From Valencia hispanica (lineage: Eukaryota > Chordata > Actinopteri > Cyprinodontiformes > Valenciidae): a DNA stretch of 64,000 nucleotides. The stretch covers positions 51,489,069 to 51,553,068 of the forward strand of contig OY747712.1 in the NCBI GenBank assembly GCA_963556495.2. The letters run 5' to 3'. Positions within the stretch are counted from its first letter, which is position 1; every line of letters starts with the position of its first letter. The notes under the pieces were generated by a model, which saw only the letters and a list, made by a program, of their open reading frames with translations, did no database searches and had not been told where the DNA came from. The position numbers and the translations under genes were made by a program. Shown here piece after piece: positions 10,752 through 21,920 of the stretch.

Positions 10752-10870
10752 GATGGAGCGGCCGGTGTTGTAGTTTGTTGTCAGGGGCAACCCAAACCCA
10801 CTGCCGTGAAAAGAGCAAACACTGCCCCCTGTTGACGATTGGGAGTTACAAGTTTCACTGCCCGAAGGAG
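10752..10870 (-). promoter_or_regulatory. dnai4 5' UTR/promoter region
   Basis: This lies immediately upstream of the dnai4 start. It is GC-richer than its surroundings (CCGGCCGCTCC, GTTGCCCCTGACAAC) with no TATA box. GTTGCCxxxGACAAC is close to the RFX X-box palindrome (GTNRCC-N(0-3)-RGYAAC), which fits a cilia gene. The role is inferred from the motif. Confidence 0.45.
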
Positions 10871-10904
10871 TAACTTTTCCGTAGCCCTCTATGGAGGACC
10901 AACC

Positions 10905-11190
10905 CTGCCAAAATTGACTATTAATAAATAAATGGGTAAATACAATTTAAAATAAATAAATAAGTAAAAGTGGGAATAAATAAAAAAGTCTTTATTTATT
11001 TCCACATTTATTTAATTATTTCCACATTTATTTATTTACTGAAGTGTATTCTAATAAGGGTGCGTTTCTAACACTGTCCTAAAGCCTGATTGGTCAGCTC
11101 TCAAGACTCCAGTTCACACCGAACTGGCTCTCTTCTGAAGAGGCTAGCGGCGGCTGGCTACCCGTGTGTCTGCCACAGAGTAGGGATAAA
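10905..11190 (-). repeat. Foldback/MITE-type repeat, partial copy
   Basis: The segment around 11045-11185 (GTATTCTAATAAGGGTGCGT, CTGATTGGTCAGC, GCTAGCGGCGGCTG) is the reverse complement of the foldback element at 63428-63640. An AATAAATA-rich arm at 10920-11040 precedes it. Confidence 0.55.
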
Positions 11191-11667
11191 TAAAAAATAA
11201 ATAAAAAGAGATACCTGGCCGATGGAATCTCACAGTCAGATAGATGCTGGTTCAAAACCAGGCCTGTCCCTGACAGGGAGGTCTCCTGCGAACAACAGAC
11301 GAAAACAGAGATGCTTTAGGTGGTGAGGTGCTGGGGCGCAGGGTTAGCAAGTGAAGGCTAAACCTCCCGGTCTAGATTCTAGCTTAGATAGCGCGAAGAT
11401 AGAGGGTAGGTAGCACCTCACATCTGTAGTTTTTGACAACGTTTCACAACCACGTGAAGAAATTTATGATCCCTGGTGGGGCATGAGCAGTGGCGTAGCC
11501 AGAAAAAAGACACTGGGTGTGAATCAGCACACAATGGGTGTGCTAAATTTATTCTCAACAAATAGAACATTTTTGCCAAGGGCTCCCCCTACCTACAGGC
11601 CTGCAGGCAAAACTAATTAATTCAGACTAACATATTCAAAATCACTGGCTGGCATTAACTTGTATAA

Positions 11668-12164
11668 TTCAATTCAGTTTTCAATTCAGTTTATTTATAT
11701 AGCGCCAATTTACAACAGATGTCATCTCAAGGCACTTAACAAGAAGTCATTTCAATACAATTATACAAACATTCCAATCAGTTAAAAAGTTTCCTATTTA
11801 AGGAATCCCAGCAGATTGCGTCAGTCATTGGCGTGAGGTTGGGCAGATTTCCAACCACAGCAATCCTTCAGCAATCCCTCATACTGAGCAAGCATGTAGC
11901 GACAGTGGAGAGGAAAAACTCCCCTTTAACAGGAAGAAACCTCCAACAGAACCAGAACCAGGCTCAGTAGGAGCGGCCATCTGCCACGACCGTCTGGGGG
12001 TTTGAGAAGACAGAGCAGAGACACAGAAGGAACAGAAGATCTGATATAAGAGAACTTTCTATGTTACAGAAAGTAAAAAGTTGATAACAGGACACAGTGG
12101 ATGTTCAGTTACTGAGAGGATCATCCCAGTCGATGCCTCCCGTCCAACAGGGCATCGACTGGGA
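11668..12164 (-). mobile_element. L2-like LINE 3' UTR fragment
   Basis: Reversed copy of the L2 3' end, from the AATTCAATTCAG tail through the conserved block CGACCGTCTGGGGGTTTGAG. It is non-coding and truncated at 12164. Confidence 0.85.
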
Positions 12165-12715
12165 TCACATTCTTAACTTCTGAAATACATTATAATAACT
12201 TTTCAACCTTTAAACACATGTTTTTAACGCAATTTAAATTAACAATTTTCAAATGCATATCCTGTAATATTTATAAGTAAACCTGTTTACCTTATCCTAT
12301 TTATTTCTTACTCACACAATCACATGTACATATTATTTCAGCATCTGAACTTCCCACCTTCGGATTGCAGCTTCACAAGGCAAGGCGGCGTGGTTTGGCC
12401 TTAAACAGGTTTATTATTTCTTCTAGTCTAGTTTGTCTGCAAGCTCTTTTTCGAACATGAGCAATGAGATGCTACCAACTAGTCTCTCAGTGAGCATTGT
12501 AGCTCTGCTGCTGGTTTTAATCCTGTTCACTACCAGTGTTGCCAACTGTCTCTGACAGAAAGTAGCTGAAGTTGCCCCAGAAAGTCGCTAGATGTCGCCA
12601 GATGACGTCATATGCTAATTTGCATATTTGGTGATGTCATCACGTGTTGACGAATGAAACAGAAAGGAGGAAATAATTATATTTAGATTAGGATTACAGG
12701 GTTAAACAATACATT

Positions 12716-12990
12716 ATTTAAACAGGGGAAACATGCTACAGGGAAATGTGACTTCTGTTTTCAAGAAGAGACTGTGGAACATGTTCTATTATTTTGCCTG
12801 AAGTAAACTGTGAGAAAACTGGTACAAAATTTACAAGATATCAAATTGCAACTGGACATCAAAGACCTTTTAAACAAAATTTAAAGTTCTGGAAAAAGAA
12901 TTTTTTCCTGAGATATCTCAAGAAGACGAAATTAATACAGATCATATAGTTGTTTGTCTTTTAGTACTTTGTAAAAAAAAAAATAAGTAG
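12716..12990 (+). mobile_element. Degenerate LINE C-terminal fragment
   Basis: One frame reads GKCDFCFQEETVEHVLLFC, the Cys/His knuckle found at the C terminus of several LINE polyproteins. Stops follow. The family is uncertain. Confidence 0.5.
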
Positions 12991-13326
12991 GGCATATTTA
13001 GCATTCATCAAATGTTTCTTGCCAGCTGCCATTACACAGAAGTTTATTGCTTGTGGTATTATTTTCAGTGGGGTTTTTTTGTCATTAGTTTTAAATGTCC
13101 TACGTTTTTGAACTCACCATTCATTTCGAACGTTCCTTGAATGCACCACAGGTGTGCGATGCAGCAGTACAGACAAGCTTCTGCCTTAATCCCCGTTGAA
13201 ATATCGGTCTATATACATGCCGATTTATTTTTTACTTTTGAATCAACATTAACTACCAAACAACTTTGTTTGTGAGTGGATGAAATGAACCGAAAAAGGT
13301 TTACGATTATTCAGTGGACATAGTCT

Positions 13327-13484
13327 GGTTGCGTTGCTAGGTGCAGGTGTCACAAACCGCTCTGCTTGATTACAATTTATTATTGATTGATCGAGTTAAC
13401 ATGCCCAGTGCAGGTGTCAATGCATCGCCATTTTGGCAATTTTTACAGATTGATCGACTGGTGAGTCAAACATGTTAGGAAAAG

Positions 13485-13486
<2 letters not shown>
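13327..13486 (+). repeat. Direct duplication, copy 1
   Basis: About 160 bp containing GATTGATCGAGTTAACATGC and ending AACATGTTAGGAAAAGCTAT. It recurs at 13762-13922 in the same orientation. Here it is followed by a TA microsatellite. Confidence 0.85.

Positions 13487-13522
<36 letters not shown>
13486..13522. repeat. (TA)n microsatellite
   Basis: About 18 uninterrupted TA units. Confidence 0.98.
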
Positions 13523-13525
<3 letters not shown>

Positions 13526-13761
13526 TTCAGATTTTTGGGTGTGCCAGCTGGCTCTGTGAGTGGCACTGGCACACCCGTGGCTACACCAGTGGTCGGGAAA
13601 GAGCTAGCTGGGTCTCTAAACTGCAGGAAATACCGGCAACACAGTTTCTCAAAAAGTAGCTAAGGGTGGTCAGAAATGTTGCTAGATTTGTCGCTAGGCG
13701 CTTTTTGGAAGAAAAAAGTTGTTATGGGGGGGGGGGGGGGGGTCCCAGTCAGGTTAGGTTG

Positions 13762-13922
13762 GTTGCGTTGCCAGGTGCAGGTATCACAACCCGCTCCGCC
13801 TGATTACAATTTATTATTGATTGATCGAGTTAACATGCCCAGTGCAGGTGTCGCAATGCATCGCCTGGTGGCAATTTTTACAAATTGATCGTCTGGTGAG
13901 CCAAACATGTTAGGAAAAGCTA
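13762..13922 (+). repeat. Direct duplication, copy 2
   Basis: Second copy of the 13327-13486 unit, also ending in AACATGTTAGGAAAAGCTAT. It abuts an L2 3' tail instead of a TA run. Confidence 0.85.
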
Positions 13923-14028
13923 TTCAATTCAATTCAGTTTATTTATATAGCGCCAATTCAAAACAGATGTCATCTCAAGGCACTTAACAAGAAGTCATTT
14001 CAATACATTTATACAAACATTCCAATCA
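13923..14028 (-). mobile_element. L2-like LINE 3' tail fragment
   Basis: AATTCAATTCAGTTTATTTA followed by the reversed L2 3' UTR, cut off after CATTCCAATCA. Confidence 0.8.
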
Positions 14029-14149
14029 CACACTAAAAACTGCTGGGTTAAAAATAACCCAATTTGGGCTGTTTTAATATTATTTTATTATTATTCTAAA
14101 ATTGCGCTGCTCTGGGTGGCTGCATGTTGGAGTGGCTCTGTTGGTCACA

Positions 14150-17100
14150 TATTAAGTTTTGTTTTTTTGTACATTGGTTCCTCTTTTTTCTTAAAGAAGA
14201 TTGCATTTTTTTTACCTGTATACTTTCTAGTTTTTGGTGCTGTGAAGCTGGAAGGATTTTGCTGTAAATTATTCCCTTTTCGACAATTTGTTATGATGCG
14301 TAACCATGGCAACAATGTGGTTTACAGCCGGGAGCAGCTGATTAACATCGCAAAAGCTGAAATAATACCTCAACTGAAGCCACAAATCCCTGATGAGTTG
14401 ATAAGGAGGAGACGTGGATGCAGAGCAGGAGCGAAAAGGAGACAGAGAAAGAGAAAGTTCAAGCCATCTCTTCCATCGATCATAATGGGCAACGTAAGAT
14501 CACTGGCTAACAAGATGGATGAACTCCAAGCCCTTACAAGGACTCAGCCAGAGTACCGTGAATGCAGTGTTATGTGTTTTACGGAGACGTGGCTGCTGGA
14601 TCATATCCCCGACTCCAACGTCTCTCTGCCAGGCTTCCTGACTGTACGAGCAGACAGAGATCTGAAGACGAGCAGAAAAAGGAAAGGTGGTGGAGTAGCA
14701 GTGCTTGTAAACAACAGATGGTGTCATCCAGGACATGTTACTGTGAAGTGTCGTCTCTGCAGCCCAGATGTCGAACTATTGGCAGTGAGTTTTCGTCCAT
14801 ATTATTTACCAAGAGAGTTCACCAGTGTAATTTTGGCAGTTGTTTATGTTCCACCTTCAGCCGTTGCCGACAATGCATGTGATGTCATCAGTTCCATTGT
14901 TGCTAAGCTACAGACACAGCACCCCAATGCATTTGTGGCAATATCTGGTGATTTTAATCATGCCTCGCTCTCTACTACACTTCCAACATTTCAACAGTTT
15001 ATCAGCTGCTCCACAAGAGAAAACAAGACCTTGAATTTGTTTTATGCAAATATAAAGGATTCATACACGTCCAAACCAAGACCTCCTCTGGGACAATCAG
15101 ATCACAATCTTGTTTTTCTCTGTTCAGAATATAAACCCCTTGTTCAGAGGCAACCTGTGACAAAACGAACTGTGAGAAAATGGTCACAGGAAGCTGAAGA
15201 AGCCCTACAGGGTTGTTTTGCAACCACAGACTGGATGACTCTTTGCCAAGCACATGGAGAGGACATCAATGCCATGACTGAGTGTGTGACTGACTTTATA
15301 AACTTCTGTGTGGAGAACATCATCCCCACCAGAACAGTGAGATGCTTCCCGAATAACAAACCCTGGATCACCAGTGACCTGAAGGAACTGCTAAACAAGA
15401 AAAAAAGAGCCTTCAGGGAGGGAGACAGGGAATTATTGAGGAGTATACAGAAGCAACTTAAGGTCAAGATCAGAGACACCAAGGAGGCATACAGGAAGAA
15501 GCTGGAGAACAAAATACAGAGGAACAATATCCGAGATGTCTGGTCAGGAATGAGAAAGATCACAGGTTTTAAGGACAGGAAGGATTGGATAGATGGAAGT
15601 CTGGACAGAGCCAATGAACTGAACACATTCTTCAACAGGTTCAGTTCAGGAACTAGCTCAGCATCCCCCTCTCCTGTTCCCACCCAAACAGACATCCCAC
15701 TCTCCTCTGATCAACAGCTTTCCTGTTACACCTCGGATGTTTTATCCTTCACCTCAGCCATGGACTCTTCTAATTACACAAGTTTGACTTCAACCAAGTC
15801 AGGAAATGCTGCTACCCCCTTTGCTTCCCCCTCCCACTTGTCTGTCTCCAAAAGTCAGGTGAAGAGGCAGCTGGAGAAACTGAACCGGAACAAGGCTGCA
15901 GGTCCAGATGGTGTCAGCCCCAGAGTCCTGAAGGCCTGTGCAGAGCAGCTCTGTGGGATTCTCCAGCACCTCTTCAACCTCAGCCTAACTCAGGAGAAGG
16001 TCCCAGTGTTGTGGAAGACATCCTGCCTTGTTCCAGTACCCAAAAGAACTCACCCATCAGTCATCAATGACTATAGACCTGTTGCCCTGACATCCCACAT
16101 CATGAAGGTCCTGGAGAGACTCCTGTTGGCCCCCCTGAGTAAGCAAACAAGAACGTATCAGGACCCACTGCAGTTTGCTTATCGCTGTGGAGTTGGAGTT
16201 GAAGATGTCATCATCCACCTACTTCAACCAACCCACTGTCATCTGGACAAAGCAGGCAGCACTGTGAGGATCATGTTCTTTGATTTCTCTAGTGCATTTA
16301 ACACAATTCAGCCTGATTTGCTTTGTCAGAAACTCCTGAAGACACAGGTGGAGCCCTCAACAATCGCCTGGATCAATGACTACCTGACAAACAGACCCCA
16401 GTTTGTGAGACTGAAGAATTATGTGTCAAACCAGGTGATCAGCAGCACAGGAGCACTACAAGGGACCGTACTCTCACCATTCCTTTTTACTCTGTACACC
16501 TCAGACTTCCAGTACAGATCAGAGACCTGTCATCTGCAGAAATACTCAGATGACTCTGCAATTGTCGGGTGTATCAGAGATGGACAAGAAGCTGAATACA
16601 GAGAGCTGGTGCACCGCTTTGTGACATGGTGTGGAAACAATCGTCTCACCTTGAATGTGAACAAAACAAAGGAGATGATTGTAGATTTCAGAAGAAACAG
16701 GGATAAGTCAAACACTGTTTCCATCATGGGAGAAGAAGTGGAGGTGGTTGAGGAATATAAATACCTCGGAGTTCACCTTGACAACAGACTGGACTAGAGG
16801 CGCAGCAGTGAAGCCGTCTACAAGAAGGGACAGAGCAGACTGTACTTCTTGAGGAAGCTTAGGTCCTTCAAGGTTTGCAGCAAAATGCTGCAGATCTTCT
16901 ACAAGTCTGTTGTGGAGAGTGTAATCTCTTCAGCTGTCATCTGTTGGGGTAGCAGCATCAGAGCCAGGGATTTAAAAAGGCTAAACAATCTGATAAAGAA
17001 GGCTGGTTCTGTTCTTGGGACAACTGTGGAACATCTGGAGATGATGATGCAAAGAAGGATTCTTCATAAAATCAAAAAAATTATGGACAACCCCGAGCAT

Positions 17101-17315
17101 CCTCTTCATGAGACAGTCATACAACAACAGAGCGTCTTCAGTCGGAGGCTTCTTCAGTTTTGCTGCAATACAGACTGCTACACGAAATCCTTCCTGCCCA
17201 CAGCCATCATCATCTACAACAACTCCTTAAAGAATTAATTATATGAGCTATACCAACACTTAATTTCCCTCTGGGATCAATAAAGTATTTTTGAATTTGA
17301 ATTGAATTTGAATTT
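14150..17315 (+). mobile_element. Rex1/CR1-like LINE, near full length
   Basis: The element carries one long ORF with endonuclease and reverse transcriptase. It ends with ATCAATAAAGTATTT and a GAATTTGAATTG tail at 17281-17315. The 5' border is approximate, set by similarity to the second copy at 24536. Flanking sequence on both sides carries TGGGTT/AACCCA repeat text, suggesting it landed in a repeat of that type. Clade assignment is from the appearance of the RT, not from a search. Confidence 0.85.
14293..17238 (+). pseudogene. LINE endonuclease-reverse transcriptase ORF with one in-frame nonsense codon
   Basis: Likely start is MMRNHGNN at 14293; the frame is open further upstream to 14116. 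The N-terminal third is an apurinic-type endonuclease (AISGDFNHA; GQSDHNL supplies the catalytic Asp-His). The middle is basic. The C-terminal half is a reverse transcriptase with IMFFDFSSAFNTI (motif A), QGTVLSP, and the active-site box KYSDDSAIVG. TAG at 16795-16797 replaces TGG, which is the codon in the second copy (27206-27208 region), and the same frame continues to a stop at 17236-17238. Apart from this one codon about 980 codons are open. The PQG box reads LQG here, possibly a second damaging change. Confidence 0.9.
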
Positions 17316-17700
17316 ATAACTCAACCGCTGGGTCAATATTGCACCAACCCAGCAGTAGTTAATTTGACCCAGCAAGATGGGTTACTCCATTCTAACCCAA
17401 CAGATGGGTTAAATATCCCACCCAAATGCTGGGTCAAAATAACCACAAATCTGGGTAAATTCAACCACAAATTTGGGTTATTTATTCTACCCAAATGCTG
17501 GGTCATTTATTCTACCCAAATGCTGGGTTATTTATTCTACCCAAATGCTGGGTCAAATTAACTACAATTCTGGGTTGTTTCAACTAAGTATGTGTTATTT
17601 ACTCTACCCAAATGCTGGGCCAAATGAATTAAAATTCTGGATTGTTTCAACAACTACATATATTGTTCAGTAATCAATCCAAATGCTTGGTCAAATTAAC
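17316..17700. repeat. Minisatellite of alternating TGGGT and ACCCA motifs
   Basis: Imperfect tandem units of about 25-30 bp built on ACCCAAATGCTGGGTYA, at least seven across 17390-17640, degrading at the edges. Each unit is itself near-palindromic. Related text (TGCTGGGTTAAAAATAACCC) occurs at 14040 on the other side of the LINE. Confidence 0.8.
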
Positions 17701-18020
17701 CAATATGCCCAAATAATTCTAACACATTACAGTACAACCTATAAGACAGAAAATAGCAACCATCCATATCTATAAAACTGTCACAAAATACATGCTAGAT
17801 TTGGTCATGTAAAGCCTATACTATGCAATAAACACTTAAACAATACTGAAATCTTTACAAGCGCCGCCTTGAAATTTTATTTATACATATGTAAACAATC
17901 TAAAATGTTTCAGATCAATTCATTCAGGTCAAGAACTGGAACAGATAAAATCAATATAATTAAAACATTCAGTGCAAAACAACTAACAGTTAAAAGGTCT
18001 AGTGTCCATTTTTCCAATGC

Positions 18021-21007
18021 CTATTTGCAAGCAAGTATACTAGTTTGAAGAAACTTAACCAGTTTAGACTCCACTCCTGGCATTTCATAGATGGCACTTT
18101 GTAGGAATTTGCACACATGGTCACACTGCTTCGAGTATTCAATGTCTAAAATAAAAAATGCCTTGAAGCAATGATGACGAAGGCCTGATTTACATGCTGA
18201 TCATCATTTCCCAATGTCAGGATGTAGGGGTATGGTCTTGATGCCTTGGCCTCATGAAGGTATTCCAACATGTTTGTTTCAGGCTAAAAAACAAAGAAAG
18301 AAAGAATGAAAAAGAGCAAGTGAGAGAGTAGTGAGTGAGGAACAAATGTCTACCAACTAGTATAGTAGAATAAAAAAAAAAAAAAGACATTTTGAGGACC
18401 ATTTTCTTAAAATATTGTTTTAAGATAAAGTCTAGTTAGGTTTACAATTTGGAAAAGAGTCAGTGCATCTTTAATTTTGTCTGGATGGTTATGGCATATA
18501 GCTCACATTATGGAAAACAATTTTAAAAAGCATTCAGACCTGAACTGACCTGAGAAGCCATAGATCAATCACATTCTTTGTAGATTTAGAAGACTTCAAC
18601 CTCCTACAGCAAGGTCTGAATGGATTAAAACACAAAAGCGTTAACCTTCTTATAAATATGTTACTTTCTGCATCAGTGCGGTGTGGTAACGAGGGGATCA
18701 GTCAGTGGCACTGCAGACATGTTTTAAAAGCCTAGGATGCTTTGATAGTCACCAGTACGTAAGCTTGTAGATAGCTTGACAATAGTCGGAAACCCTAATT
18801 ATAGAATAACAAACCTGGATATGCGTGTGTGTGTGTGTTTGAGCACATTTGTGAGCCCAGGACTAACAGGTATATATTAATGAAAAGAAAAAAGTTCCCC
18901 TTTAGATGTACTGGAATACTTACAGGCTAATGGTCGATGAAGGCCAAGTTGCATTCTTCAATGGTGTGGCGAACCATTTTTGAACTGCGGCCACGGCCAA
19001 GTTTGTAAGTGGTTGGAGGAAGCAGGGCTGGCAGCTGCCTCAGGGCGAGTTTGCAAATGCCATCTGTAGAAGATATAGGTGTGAATACGATGTGGAATGG
19101 CATACCTGTGATTTTGTCATTCAGTATCCAACTAACATAGAACCTCTGCTAACAGTTATGTGCAGCCAATTCCTGCCCTGCAGCTGGTTAGATTGTAGTT
19201 TCATTAATCCCACTTTTCGAGGGCCAGAAGCTGGCAGATACCTATAGGCAGGGCTCTCGGAGGAAGGGGTGTGCCCACAGGTTCTTTTTAGGGGGACACT
19301 ACCTGAGAGGAAGAGGAGGAACCCAGAAGCCACAAAGAGACTGTCACTGCGGAGTATGCTCTTGCCGTGAGTGGGACTGTCAGCTGGCAGCCTTTGAGAA
19401 ATAACTATTTTAACCTCAAACCTGAACAGAGTAGGAGAAGAGACAGGGAACGGCATGGAAGAAGACCTGGTGAGGGCGCAGTAGGCTGCTACAAACAGTG
19501 GAAACCTCTCTGTGTCAACATAACTTTTTTTGTGTAGACTGACGCATTAGCACTGCCGCTAATTATCAATTTAAGCGGCAGAAAACCACTGAACATGATG
19601 TAATTTACAGTGGTATAACTTTAACCTCACTATCAGCGCGATGTCCCAGAGGTTCAATGCTCTCAGTGGTGTGTCTACATAAGCCCCCCACCCCAATTAA
19701 ATTTTTTAATTATATATTTGCACGACTCATGTGAATGCTATTTTCTGAGGTCAAAATGGCGAATTTAGCAGAAAAGCAACTGATTTGCATGTATGGTTGT
19801 TAGTCACTAAAATATGGATGCTTTGCTTCATCAAATAATTAAGTTAAACAATTACCTGGTATGAGAGCCCTTGCAAGAGTGCCATCATCTGGTGTTTGAC
19901 CCGGTGTCTGTGCCGTGCCCCGCGACCTACTGGTTGATCTCAGCCTCTTTCTGACGTTCCGCAGCCTTTCCTCCAGGAATCCAGTGGTTCCGTCCTGGGG
20001 TGTACCATATTTACTGCCAAGAAATCAAAATCTTTGATTAATAGATATCAGGCATGTTTTGATTTTTGACAGCATGGGCTACGGTTAGAACAGGGTTTTT
20101 CTGTATGTCTGTCTTTCCTCAGAAGACAAAATCTAATTATTGTTAAGGTTAAATGGAAAATCCAATTGGATAGTGACCTAAATCATATAGAATCGGTCTA
20201 AGAATCATGACACCCCAAATAAATATCGCAATGACCTTTTACAAAAAACACTCACGCTGCTACTGCTTGATGAGTCTTTCAAACTGGGAAATGACTGAAC
20301 CAAATCTGATGTCAGGGCTGTTTTGCTCTCTGTCGTAGGACTGTAAAATAGAAAAAAAACATCATCACATGGCTAAAAAACAATCCTCCCTCTCTCATTA
20401 TATAATTTATGTGATAAATTGCATACATGTAAATTTGAGCTAACTTTACATCACTATAAAAATATGTTTTTGTTCACAAGAATATTGTCGGCTCATGAAC
20501 ATGTAAACAGCTTAAACCCAAGATCGGTCTCTTCCCATTATACGCTGCTGTGGCAATACAGGGAAAGGCCGAATTACTGCATAACAGGAGACATTTAAAA
20601 GAAAATATTCAGATTCATTATTTTAGATATGAAATATTAGGAACTTATATCCCCAGGTTAAATTTGGCATCGTCATTAAACTGGAGAGTTACCTAGCTAG
20701 CTAACAAACTAGCCTTTTGCAAACATGCACGTTCAGACGGCTAACAGACATCTCATTCGAAAAGAGCTGCTATATGTACACAGTACCGCCGGCTACTCCC
20801 ATCCGGAAAAGATGCTATAAGTTCGGCTAGAAAAAGGCATGATCCGTGACATAGCAGTTGACGGCCGCACCTTGCATCTCTCTCCTTCTAGAGGAGTGAG
20901 CTGCTTTAAAACCTCACCACTTTGTTCATGCGTTGCTTTTCTCTGAATGATATGATGCTCACTATATCGGAGAAGTGTGCCGAAAATATCAGTACTTACA
21001 TCGCCAT
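18021..21007 (-). pseudogene. Multi-exon pseudogene of a fish SAMD3-like/uncharacterised family
   Basis: Minus-strand exon remnants in order: 21007-21000 (MA plus two bases), 20340-20256 (SDLVQSFPSLKD), 20013-19856 (TTGFLEERLRNVRKRL), 19063-18924 (RQLPALLPPTTYKLGRG) and 18283-18021 (EYLHEAKA, PYILTLGN, CFKAFFILDIEY, ending in a stop). All borders are GT-AG. It is broken in three ways. Exon 2 to exon 3 changes frame. Exon 4 has TAG where a Gln codon is expected. In the last exon a deletion between QAFVII and CFKAFF shifts the frame. The family is one I recall as abundant and unnamed in fish, with a C terminus like that of SAMD3-like proteins. Function unknown. Confidence 0.6.
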
Positions 21008-21081
21008 GACAGTGTGAAGAAATTTGCTGATTTCCCCAGCCTTGAGTTGTAGCTGCTGCGGGTCAGCAGTTTTAAGTGAGC

Positions 21082-21576
21082 AGTTAAAAAGTTTCCTATT
21101 TCAGGAATCCCAGCAGATTGCGTCAGTCATTGTCGTGAGGTTGGGCAGACTTTCCAACCACAGCAATCCTTCAGCAATCCCTCATACTGAGCAAGCATGT
21201 AACGATGGTGGAGAGGAAAAACTCCCCTTTAACAGGAAGAAACCTCCAACAGAACCAGGCTCAGCAGGAGCGGGCCATCTGCCACGACCTTCTGGGGGTT
21301 TGAGAAGACAGAGCAGAGACACAGAAGGAACAGAAGATCCGATATAAGAGTACTCTCTATGTTACAGAAAGTAAAAAGTTGATAACAGGACACAGTGGAT
21401 GTTCAGCCACTGAGAGCACCATCCCAGTCTATGCCCCCCGTCCAACAGGGCATTGCAGCCAAGCAGGATACCAGACCAGGTATATCTTCTATGGAGAGAA
21501 AAACACTGAGAGAACACAAAGTTAACAGTCGAAATAACAGAATGTACTGTAATACAACTGGAGAGTAGTAGTAGAA
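21082..21576 (-). mobile_element. L2-like LINE 3' UTR fragment
   Basis: Reversed L2 3' UTR matching 59395-59870. It is broken at its right end by the LTR that begins at 21577. Confidence 0.8.
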
Positions 21577-21902
21577 TGTCACGCTGCCCTATTCACGCCT
21601 CATTGTCTTCACCTGTCTGTCCAATCAACCACACCTGATCCTACTCACCACCTGCCTTTAAGACCCATCACTTCCTTTCACTCCAGGCTGGATCATACTA
21701 CGACTACTACTACTACTAACTATTGATGTCTTGTGTGCCTTCCCTGCTGTCTCGTTTCTGCCCGATGTCCAGTCTCTCCGTTCCTGTCGTCATCGTCCTC
21801 TTCTTCATCATCACCATCACCATCACCGCCTCCTTTAATAAACATCCTGCACCTTCCTTCAGCGTCTGCATTTGGGTCCATACTCCACACACATCCCTGA
21901 CA
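21577..21902 (+). repeat. 5' LTR of element copy 1
   Basis: Starts TGTCACGCTG and ends CCCTGACA. It has AATAAA near 21836 and the phrase GCATTTGGGTCCATACTCC close to the end, both shared in form with the LTRs of copy 2. Confidence 0.75.
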
Positions 21903-21920
21903 GAATGATCCGGCCTTAAA

